From the NCBI GenBank assembly GCA_944472155.2, contig OX235274.1, positions 40,422,052 to 40,486,051 on the forward strand: a DNA stretch of 64,000 bases, in the 5' to 3' direction. The notes under the pieces are model-generated. The model had not been told where the DNA came from and did no database searches. It worked only from the letters and a program-made list of their open reading frames with translations. The position numbers and the translations under genes are program-made. This DNA is from Trichobilharzia szidati (taxonomy: Eukaryota > Platyhelminthes > Trematoda > Strigeidida > Schistosomatidae). Every line of letters begins with the position of its first letter. The first letter of the stretch is position 1. Of the stretch, positions 36,788 through 46,100 are shown one piece after another.

Positions 36788-37075
36788 TGTTGCTGCTATA
36801 TTTCGACTGAACTAGAATACACGTATCTTCTAGTATTTCCTCGCGTTTACATTTGTGCCCTAACGTTGTGATTACTCGACATCCACAACGTAATTCAAAA
36901 GGCACTTGCGAAGGAATACGATAGTGTATTATTGCAGCAATCAACAATTCAAAAATCGAGCGAGTACAAAAAGTATCAATTGTTAACATGCAAGATTCAG
37001 AGTAATAAACAAATCGAAGTACAATTACACAATGAAAGTATAGTACGATTATGAGTAATAAAACTGGTCACTACA
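36788..37075 (-). repeat. LTR 1 (outer 3' LTR)
   Basis: Differs from LTR 2 and LTR 3 mainly over 36788-36840 (the U5 side on the minus strand) with a few further substitutions, while the rest is nearly the same. Confidence 0.85.
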
Positions 37076-37079
37076 ATAG

Positions 37080-37086
37080 CCCCTCC
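37080..37086 (-). other. polypurine tract (PPT)
   Basis: Minus strand GGAGGGG, 4 nt from the 3' LTR edge; repeated at 38553-38559. This is the expected plus-strand primer position for an LTR retroelement. Confidence 0.7.
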
Positions 37087-37417
37087 GTAGAATGCAGGTA
37101 AATGAAGTTTACCTGTATTCGGAATGATATTGTAAATTAAAAGGACAAAAACAAAAATATGAAAACCGAATTGAGACTTTTAAGTTTTCTGAGGTTCGAT
37201 TATAACTGTATATATTCGAAAATGTTAAAAACTTCGAAACGAACCAAAATATTTAGAAAGTTGTGCAACATGTAACAATAAAAGCAGAAAAATCATTATT
37301 AGAATAATAATGAAGTTGTTATTGTAAAGAGTTACATAATAGATTTATATCTTAACATACAATTAATAGTATAGTAATAAGGAAGTATGGAAATGACTTG
37401 GGTAAACATTCAGTTAC

Positions 37418-38118
37418 CTCTATTTCCATGAAAGCTTGTTGTACAAGTGGAATTGTACAAGAAGAGATGGCTGTGTCAGAGAAGAATGCAGCATTAGCTG
37501 CTGCTGCTGATACGGTTGAAAGTGAACGTCCGTCAGCATGTTGTTGTTGTTGCTGGCTGTTGTTACTCGGCGTTGAGGAGTAACTTGAATTGATGTTTGC
37601 TGCGGTTGGAGAGTAGAAGTTGGTTGATTGATAGCGATTCCAACAGAAGCAGTGGGCACAAGCTGTGGTAAACCAGTGGTTTGAATCAATTGACCATTAG
37701 GACCAACAGTCATGACTTTCAATGGAGCTCCTGGTGCCAGAGTGATAAACTGGGGAGTAGCATAGGAGCGTGCAGTTACAGTACCAGGTTGACCACTGAC
37801 AGGGACGTCAGTTGCCATCATTGTTGGTTGTTGCTGATGTTGTTGGATATAAGCTTGCTGTTGAGCTGGTTGTAACTGATGAGCTTGTGCTTGAATCTGT
37901 TGTTGTTGAGGTGATTGGGTAAACTGTTGTAATTGAACAGTTGTAGGACCGGCTTGAGTAAATGGAGTTGCAGACCATTGTAAGAGTGTTTGCACACCTG
38001 TAGACAATGCTGAAGCTTGAGGACAGAGAACTGGAATTGAGGTGTTGCATAACAGCCAGCTGCTTGACTATCAGAGTGAACTGGGATAGCAGTTGCTGTG
38101 CCGCCAGGTCCGGAGGTA
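37418..38118 (-). pseudogene. captured Q-rich host exon, copy 1
   Basis: The internal segment encodes a glutamine-rich, activation-domain-like sequence split over three minus-strand frames. Frame 1 from 38117 reads TSGPGGTATAIPVHSDSQAA. Frame 2 (38007-37420) has SPQQQQIQAQAHQLQPAQQQ, then LAPGAPLKVMTVGPNGQLIQ. Frame 3 runs from a QQQQQHADGR segment to IPLVQQAFMEIE at 37418. Each switch equals loss of one base. The edges look like splice sites: ...ctaaaag before 38118 and GAG|GTAACT at 37418. Style recalls Q-rich transcription factors (NF-YA or Sp type), but the parent gene is not identified. Confidence 0.7.
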
Positions 38119-38239
38119 CTTTTAGCAGAAATATTAGTAATTATACATCCAAATGTTATGAAGTTATAAAAGTTAATGCGATGGCAAAGATTACTTATTC
38201 CACTGTGTATACTTCGAAATGATGTAGTCCATCAATCAG

Positions 38240-38257
38240 CTCTGTCGGGCTCGCCAA
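38240..38257 (-). other. candidate primer binding site (PBS)
   Basis: Minus strand tggcgagcccgacagag starts 2 nt inside the LTR edge; TGG would pair with a tRNA CCA end. The same is found at 39713-39730. The tRNA was not identified. Confidence 0.6.
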
Positions 38258-38259
38258 TT

Positions 38260-38548
38260 TGTTGCTGCCATTTTTTTGGCTGAGCTAGCGTATACACATA
38301 TCCTAATACTTCCTCGCGTTTACATTTGTGCCCTAACGTTGCGATTACTCGACATCCGCAACGTAATTCAAAAGGCACTTGCGAAGGAATACGATAGTGT
38401 ATTATTGCAGCAATCAACAATTCAAAAATCGAGCGAGTACAAAAAGTATCAATTGTTAACATGCAAGATTCAGAGTAATAAACAAATCGAAGTACAATTA
38501 CACAATGAAAGTATAGTACGATTATGAGTAATAAAACTGGTCACTACA
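38260..38548 (-). repeat. LTR 2 (middle LTR)
   Basis: Matches LTR 3 over its length, including the part where LTR 1 differs. Confidence 0.85.
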
Positions 38549-38890
38549 ATAGCCCCTCCGTAGAATGCAGGTAAATGAAGTTTACCTGTATTCGGAATGA
38601 TATTGTAAATTAAAAGGACAAAAACAAAAATATGAAAACCGAATTGAGACTTTTAAGTTTTCTGAGGTTCGATTATAACTGTATATATTCGAAAATGTTA
38701 AAAACTTCGAAACGAACCAAAATATTTAGAAAGTTGTGCAACATGTAACAATAAAAGCAGAAAAATCATTATTAGAATAATAATGAAGTTGTTATTGTAA
38801 AGAGTTACATAATAGATTTATATCTTAACATACAATTAATAGTATAGTAATAAGGAAGTATGGAAATGACTTGGGTAAACATTCAGTTAC

Positions 38891-39591
38891 CTCTATTTCC
38901 ATGAAAGCTTGTTGTACAAGTGGAATTGTACAAGAAGAGATGGCTGTGTCAGAGAAGAATGCAGCATTAGCTGCTGCTGCTGATACGGTTGAAAGTGAAC
39001 GTCCGTCAGCATGTTGTTGTTGTTGCTGGCTGTTGTTACTCGGCGTTGAGGAGTAACTTGAATTGATGTTTGCTGCGGTTGGAGAGTAGAAGTTGGTTGA
39101 TTGATAGCGATTCCAACAGAAGCAGTGGGCACAAGCTGTGGTAAACCAGTGGTTTGAATCAATTGACCATTAGGACCAACAGTCATGACTTTCAATGGAG
39201 CTCCTGGTGCCAGAGTGATAAACTGGGGAGTAGCATAGGAGCGTGCAGTTACAGTACCAGGTTGACCACTGACAGGGACGTCAGTTGCCATCATTGTTGG
39301 TTGTTGCTGATGTTGTTGGATATAAGCTTGCTGTTGAGCTGGTTGTAACTGATGAGCTTGTGCTTGAATCTGTTGTTGTTGAGGTGATTGGGTAAACTGT
39401 TGTAATTGAACAGTTGTAGGACCGGCTTGAGTAAATGGAGTTGCAGACCATTGTAAGAGTGTTTGCACACCTGTAGACAATGCTGAAGCTTGAGGACAGA
39501 GAACTGGAATTGAGGTGTTGCATAACAGCCAGCTGCTTGACTATCAGAGTGAACTGGGATAGCAGTTGCTGTGCCGCCAGGTCCGGAGGTA
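38891..39591 (-). pseudogene. captured Q-rich host exon, copy 2
   Basis: Same sequence as 37418-38118 shifted by 1473 bp, with the same frame breaks (long frame 39480-38893). The two copies show no difference by eye. Confidence 0.7.
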
Positions 39592-39732
39592 CTTTTAGCA
39601 GAAATATTAGTAATTATACATCCAAATGTTATGAAGTTATAAAAGTTAATGCGATGGCAAAGATTACTTATTCCACTGTGTATACTTCGAAATGATGTAG
39701 TCCATCAATCAGCTCTGTCGGGCTCGCCAATT

Positions 39733-40021
39733 TGTTGCTGCCATTTTTTTGGCTGAGCTAGCGTATACACATATCCTAATACTTCCTCGCGTTTACATTT
39801 GTGCCCTAACGTTGCGATTACTCGACATCCGCAACGTAATTCAAAAGGCACTTGCGAAGGAATACGATAGTGTATTATTGCAGCAATCAACAATTCAAAA
39901 ATCGAGCGAGTACAAAAAGTATCAATTGTTAACATGCAAGATTCAGAGTAATAAACAAATCGAAGTACAATTACACAATGAAAGTATAGTACGATTATGA
40001 GTAATAAAACTGGTCACTACA
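39733..40021 (-). repeat. LTR 3 (outer 5' LTR)
   Basis: Ends TGTAGTGACC on the minus strand at 40021, next to the gtat target duplication. Confidence 0.85.
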
Positions 40022-40320
40022 GTATTTATAGAATTTTATGTATATTATTATTCATTATTGTTAGGAGAGAAGCAACGTCTTCTGATTGGTTGTTTTCCTG
40101 CTGAAAGATATTCTGTTATCTCTTTGTTGCCGATTCTTAGACAGTCCATTGATATATCTGCAAGTGGTATTTGCGCACGTCAAGTCTGCTGTGATTGGTT
40201 GTTGAGTTCCTCAAGGTTAGGCTTTGATATCGTTCTTCCTTATGAACCCAATTCGGGACGTACAGAGTGACTTCAGGTGTTGCCTACAATTTTGTCTCGC
40301 AGGCAGCTCTCGCCGCGACA

Positions 40321-40375
40321 TTAGTTCGAGAACTACTGGAAAACCTAAGGGAGTACTGGACAGTCATTTCGTTGC
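40321..40375 (-). mobile_element. SINE-A fragment
   Basis: gaactactggaaaacctaag and gggagtactggacagtcatt match the SINE-A tail in minus orientation. Confidence 0.5.
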
Positions 40376-40384
40376 ATACCTATC

Positions 40385-41062
40385 AGCCGTAAAAGAGCTC
40401 TCATCATCTCGCTAGCCCACCGTACCAGAAGAATTTGTGGCGATGACTGTTTAGAAGAAGAGCTCCTATTTCTCAAAATCATCCTGGTTCAAAATGGATA
40501 CTCACCGCGTTTCGTGGAGAAGAACATGAAACCAAGGCCAAAAAGAGAAGAATGCACCTCAGTGCCAAAGAAAACACTTTATTTGAATCTGGAATTCAGG
40601 GGAGACCTAGCAGCAGATATCCTTAAAAGGAGAATCTCCAATTCCTTGAAGAAGACTTTTCCTGCAGCAACTCTAAGAGTGATACTCTCTCTCGGAGTAA
40701 CGTGGACAGACTTCCGCACTTCAATGTGCATGTATCAGTTCACCTGCTTGTGCGGAGCTAGGTACATAGGTCGTTCTATGCAGGTCTTGTCAAAACATAT
40801 TAGATAACATCATACAGCATGGATGCAAAGAAGAGTCACTGGTTCAGTCAGAAGCGCCATAACCGAACACCTGGTCAATAGCTGTCACAGCCTCTCAACT
40901 AACTCATCATTCAGAGTAATTTACAAAGTAAACAAAAATCTACCAAGGGCAATGCATTTCCGACTTCTTTGTACTGCGGAAGCTGTCGCCATATGCATCG
41001 AAAAGCCGGAGCTATGTGTTGAAACGAAACTAATCCAGCCTTTACGAATACCGCGGACCTAG
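40385..41062 (+). pseudogene. PLE-C: end of RT and GIY-YIG domain
   Basis: Plus-strand frame from about 40410 to 40804 gives RTRRICGDDCLEEELLFLKI, NGYSPRFVEKNMK, KTLYLNLEFRGDLAADILKR, then CLCGARYIGRS (GIY-YIG core with YIGR). After a stop and frame change at 40805 the domain continues (RSAITEHLVNSCHSL, AEAVAI, PELCVETKLIQPLRIP) to a stop at 41062. One of the better PLE-C copies. Confidence 0.75.
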
Positions 41063-42090
41063 TTCGGTATGTTCCCTTATCCTTCAGTTTTTTTGTCTTG
41101 TTTTCTGTGTGTGTAATTTTCTCTGTTTGTCTTCATTCAATTCATCCCATTTTTTCAGTTATAAAATCAGTTATTTCAGATTTTTTTCAATGCTCCTCTT
41201 GATCACACTTGTGATCCATTTAGAATAGCCATTTTACAATTATATTCCAATCCTGAGTAATTCTTTGTTTCTATGCCTCTTGTAGTCTGTATACACACCT
41301 CCTAACTTACATTTCAAGTTGAAAATTTTGATTTCAATTTGTTTCCATGCTCATTTTGTCCACACCTGTAATTCGTTCTACCCCTGCGTAACTTTTGCTT
41401 CTAAGCCTCTTGTAATTCATATGAAGTTGAAAATAATTATCAACTTTTATTCGCTTTTAAAATTATTTCTGCAGTTATCAAATATTACGTTTGCATATGT
41501 TGTAACTGTTTTCTAAATTTTATGCAATCTTGTCTCTAAGCCCCTTGGAATCTATATTAGTACCTTCAAGCTTTCCTATCAAGTTGAAAATTATTATCTC
41601 CTTCGTTACTATGTGGAATTAAATAAATAAATATTGTATCCATGTAAACTAGTGTATTTAAATGCGATTGTACAGCTGCTTTTGAGAATGAAATCGCCGA
41701 AAAGATGAGATAGCTATGCTGAACTTCTTGTTCTTTTCCCACTTTGGATCAATCACATACATCCTAAACTATGTGTGCAAAAAACACAATAGACTTCAAC
41801 CTTCGCCTACCATGGACTGACTACTTGACCTATTTAAAACTACGATTGGTCATTAGTATGTACTTTTGTTTTTTTAAATAAGAGTAATTGTCATGCATTT
41901 TATTTTATTATTATTGTGAACCCTGTTAGTTGTAAAGTTGTTGTAAAGAAACTTCGAAATGATGACATCATCTCGCGAAATTTGTCTTCTAAATGCCTTA
42001 TGCAAATAATTTATTAATAATGTATTCAAATAAAACTCTTTAAATTTCGCTATCAATGATTCAACGTTATTTTTTGAAAAATACTAAAGT
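41063..42090 (+). other. PLE-C 3' region and unassigned AT-rich sequence
   Basis: Three similar 'tctaagcctcttgta' units (about 41270, 41400, 41535) form a weak tandem repeat. A PLE-C C-terminal relic (LCVQKTQ) is at 41770-41790. Confidence 0.45.
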
Positions 42091-42094
42091 TGTC

Positions 42095-42640
42095 ATTCAC
42101 ACATTCATCAACCTGAAACCAATCTGGAAATCTTCGTCACTCAACATCAACAACAAAATTCGGATTTTCAATACAAACGTCAAGTCAGTTCTTCTATACG
42201 GATTAGAAACTTGGCGGGTCACAAAGAATATTTCCAACAGCCTGTTGCACACCTTTATCAACAACTGTCTTCGTTCTATACTCAAGATCAGATGGCCGCC
42301 GGAAAGAATCACCAACAAGAAACTATGGGAACAAACAAAACAAGAACCAATCACCCAACAAATATGCAGGAGAAAGTGGAGATGCATTGGACACTCACTG
42401 AGGAGGCTGCTGGGTGACATCGCGCGTCAGGCCATACCTCGAGTGGAACCCGAAAGGGAAGCGGCGAGTGGGACGTCCAAGGGTGACATGGAGGAGATCG
42501 TGTGAAGAAGAGTTGAAACAGTATGGACTAACATGGATGCAAGTGAAAAGTACAGCAGAAGACAGAAACAAGTGGAGACGTGCAGTTGAAGCCCTATGTT
42601 CCACTGGGAACCCAAGGGAACAATAATAATAATATAATGT
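42095..42640 (+). mobile_element. RTE-like LINE 3' part, second subfamily
   Basis: Encodes INLKPIWKSSSLNINNKIRI, SVLLYGLETWR, then after a frameshift [20 protein letters not shown] and NKWRRAVEALCSTG to a stop at 42626, followed by (aat)n. The terminal sequence ccctatgttccactgggaac is the one shared with SINE-C. 5' truncated near 42095. Confidence 0.8.
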
Positions 42641-42774
42641 TGTCAGCCAATGACAATAATTTTTTAATTATTATGGATGCATGTAACTGTGCCACTTGAT
42701 GAAGAAGCTATCGAAGAGAATAATTTTCCTTCACCCTATTCACTCTTTTGAAATTTCGTAGTGGGTATTTCTAG

Positions 42775-42905
42775 TCGATATCCACTGGGTTCAAGCCTTG
42801 GTGGGAACACCTTGATCACTACTCACTGGAGAGTGCAGGTACACCCAATTGACGAGTCCCAAATGGGACGAAATGCGTATCCTGGATTCCACTCCTAGTC
42901 ATTAT
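42775..42905 (+). mobile_element. Smα-like repeat, best preserved hammerhead relative
   Basis: B-box gggttcaagcc (42788). The centre ttgacgagtcccaaatggga then cgaaatgcgtatcctgg differs from the active Smα ribozyme mainly at C3 (T here) and in stem I. Confidence 0.7.
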
Positions 42906-43007
42906 CAACCAATTAACTTTTCACTCGGTATAGTCTACTCATTTTAGCCCTGGAAGATGAACTCATATGTCTTGTTAACAAATAACATGACACATAAGGT
43001 GTAAGAA

Positions 43008-43013
43008 TTTTAT
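43008..43013 (-). promoter_or_regulatory. PHAX poly(A) signal
   Basis: AATAAA on the minus strand about 110 nt downstream of the PHAX stop codon. Confidence 0.6.
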
Positions 43014-43123
43014 TAGATAAAAAAAGTCGTCTTATACATAAATGCATATATTTCAGTAAAGAAACAATAACAATAGTAATAAATAATAATACTAGTAAAA
43101 AGTAAATTAACACAAAAATAAAT

Positions 43124-46100
43124 CTATGTATCATCATCGCTTGATGGTAATTCACCTTCTTCCAAAGATTCATTAGAATCAGGTGATTTCCTACAAGGGC
43201 TTACAGTCGGTGTTGTTGTATCCATTTTTGTTGTTACAGGAGATTCAGGTTGATCTTCTAAAATAAATGGTTCTTCTAAATTATCTGCATCTATTGGGGA
43301 AGGAAAGTTTGTCTCATGGAGTGGTTTTATTGGTTTATTATCACGGATTCTGGGTAGATTTTTCAACTTTTCAAGTTGTCGTCGTTTACGACGATGGCGC
43401 TTACGAATCCTATGTGAAATAATAAAAGAAAATTACATACAATTTTTTAAAAATAAATAATTGAATATAACTCAACAGTTCAATTTAAAACTAAAAGGGT
43501 GGTACCATCTGATGAAAAGTATTTTTAAAACTGTAATGGAATATTATGAATTTCTAAAAAAAATAATGGAGATTCGTAGCTCATCAAGTGGATGATATTG
43601 AATTAGTTGTGTTCTCTCTGAGCTGGTTGATGTAATTGTGAAGCTTTCGTCGTCCATCTTCTAGACAACATCACCTCATCACAGGCTTCAGTATAAAATG
43701 AACTTATTTAAATTCTACATGATTGATGTAAGTGTATCTCCTGGAAACCACTGTCATAACTGGTTGCTAATTTACGTCTCTGTTGATCATTATTTTTGAC
43801 TTGGAATTTGAACTTTCGTGTCATGGGATTTATTTTTTATCAGCTGGTAAATTTGGAGTTCCCACTGGTGACATCGGTTGGTACCCGCGCTAAAATCACG
43901 AATTGATAGAAGTTAGAATTCATGGACCATTGAATCGGGTCCCAGTGGCTGAATGCTATAATAACGTGTTTGTTAATTGTTGATTCACTTGAGTACCAGG
44001 CTTCTAGGAATTCTCTGGCATTTTGGGGTTTCCTCTGTTTAAAATTTCGACATTATCCTAATCAAAATGGTGTCCATAGTTATCCACATGCATTGATACG
44101 AAAGAATATATATCATGTCTTTTTACAGCTAATTTGTGTTCTTAGATTCGGATTTAAAGGGGACACCCACTTCGACCGATGTAATGTCTGTTACAACTCA
44201 TACAGCTAATTTGGAAATAGTATTAATTTTATCTTATTTTCCTGTTGGATCTTTCGGTTTGCACAATATCAAATGAAGTGACTGTGTTGGCTGGCTTGTG
44301 TGCTATGTCTATATCAAATGGTTTCAGTATTCTAGCTGCTATTTCAGAGATATTTTTATATGATCAAATATGAAACAAATCAAATACCTACAAAATAACA
44401 ACTCTTGAAAATGGATCTGATGCTTCCATTATGGGTAAATTTTTATTTTGATAGAGTCTCACAGTGTTATACAGTAATATTTACTGATGACGTTTCGAGC
44501 ACAAACTATTGCTCATAATCATATCAAGTTGATATGATTATGAGCAATAGTTTGTGCTCGAAACGTCATCAGTAAATATTACTGTATAACACTGTGAGAC
44601 TCTATCAAAATAAAAATTTACCCATAATGGAATTACACTCTACCACAGTGCCCAAGTTTTATTCTTATGGATCTGATGCTCTCTAGTAAGCGGCTGGCAA
44701 CAGGACAAAGTTAACTAAAGTACCAGTAGGAAGCTGTGGTCAGTGGAGTTCATCCGGTCGGTAGTGAGAACAAATACTCGCCAGTGATGAAATTGGCTGG
44801 TGGTTGCGCAAACATTATGAATTAATAGAATTTACAATTCATGGGTTAGCCCCATAGGAATGGGTCCCAGTGGCTGAATGGTCTACAAGCTTGCCTTGTA
44901 ACCGGAAGCTCCTGGATTTGAACCCTGTTGGTGCGTGCGTACTTCCGACGAGTATCAAACTAGGACAAAATAACTACCCAGTACTCCTTGATTCCCAATG
45001 GTCCTCTAATTGATATCAATCAATCCATAGTCAAATTTGGAATATACCAAAAGTATTATATATGCATATATATATATATATATATAATCGACACTGCATT
45101 CTAAGCATACCTTTTCATTTTATCCCTTATTTGCTTATCAATTAGGAAGATGATTTTTCTCTCTTCGTCTTTGACAGAATAGGAATGTTTAATCAGGTTA
45201 AGATATACGCCACCAGGAGAACGTCTACGGGATCCATCCTAATAATTTGAATGAAATAGGAATAAAGTATTAATACTAATGTTTAATAAAGATGGTATAT
45301 ATCTGCACAGTACAACTTCAGAGAAGGAAGTACTGTAACATTGTGGTGAGTGCTACTTACTTACAACCAGATATAAGTAGTATATCCGTAGGCGAATTCA
45401 GCAAAAGTAACAATATGTTTTAAGCACTGGAAAAAGCAATCGAAAAAGAGAACTGTTGGAAAAACGTTAGAAACACTGTGCAGAATCATCCAACAAGCTA
45501 TCAAATGTGGTAATATTCAGCCAATTTGCAAAAGATGTGCAAATAAAGCATTGGAGATATGGTATACCAAATTTATGTACCTACAAAGCCTTTGTCCTAT
45601 TAAACACTGCCTTCGAGCCTCATCGATCTTTTCTTCTTTACGGCAGTACACTAAAAGATTTTCTCGATAATATTAACCATTAAATACAAAGAGTAACAAC
45701 CTACTTCACAGAAAACGAACATATAATTCCTTGAATATGCATTGAAGGTATATCTTTATCATTTGTTCATTTAAATAAGATTCATAATTTGAAATGTCAA
45801 CAGTTCAAAGGGTGAAATCTGTACCAGTTTTCCTCAGAAAGATTCAGCTCTCTGAGGTGAGTCAAACCAAGTACATCGCTGATGACCTCAGTCGACCTCA
45901 AACGAGTGAAACGGCCGTGCAGTGTTGACATTACCTTGATCTGTCTGGCCAGCAAGCACTACTTGGTTGATATGAGTGGCGTACAACTACTCGTCTCAAC
46001 TAATCAGTAGTATGGAGTTTTGTGCGAATATTTACTTCTAAGTCTAGTACTAGCCTCCACCAAAAAAAAAACAATGATAAAATAAAATGAACAAAATAGT

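Larger units (their letters stand above)
36788..40021 (-). mobile_element. cargo-carrying LTR element, LTR-internal-LTR-internal-LTR
   Basis: Ends TG...CA with a 4 bp target duplication gtat (36784-36787, 40022-40025). LTRs: 36788-37075, 38260-38548, 39733-40021 (288-289 bp). Two internal segments, 37076-38259 and 38549-39732 (1184 bp), appear identical; the repeat period is 1473 bp. Minus orientation is set by a polypurine tract next to the 3' LTR and a TGG-starting primer site next to the 5' LTRs. The terminus style and 4 bp duplication fit a Gypsy-type integrase. No gag, protease, RT or integrase is encoded, so it is non-autonomous. Confidence 0.9.
36728..40320 (-). mobile_element. solo LTR of family L1, split by the nested element
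   Basis: On the minus strand the LTR begins tgtcgcggcgagagctgcct (40320 downward) and runs to 40022, is interrupted, and resumes at 36787 to end in tcattaca at 36728 with ctcaataaacgg (poly(A) signal). Both halves align collinearly with the intact LTR at 14085-14438. No matching target duplication was found at the outer ends. Confidence 0.8.

Noticed and set aside
36777..36989. Minus-strand ORF of about 70 codons, repeated at 38232 and 39705
   Set aside because: It lies in the LTRs and primer-site region; the repetition is explained by the LTRs, not by a gene.
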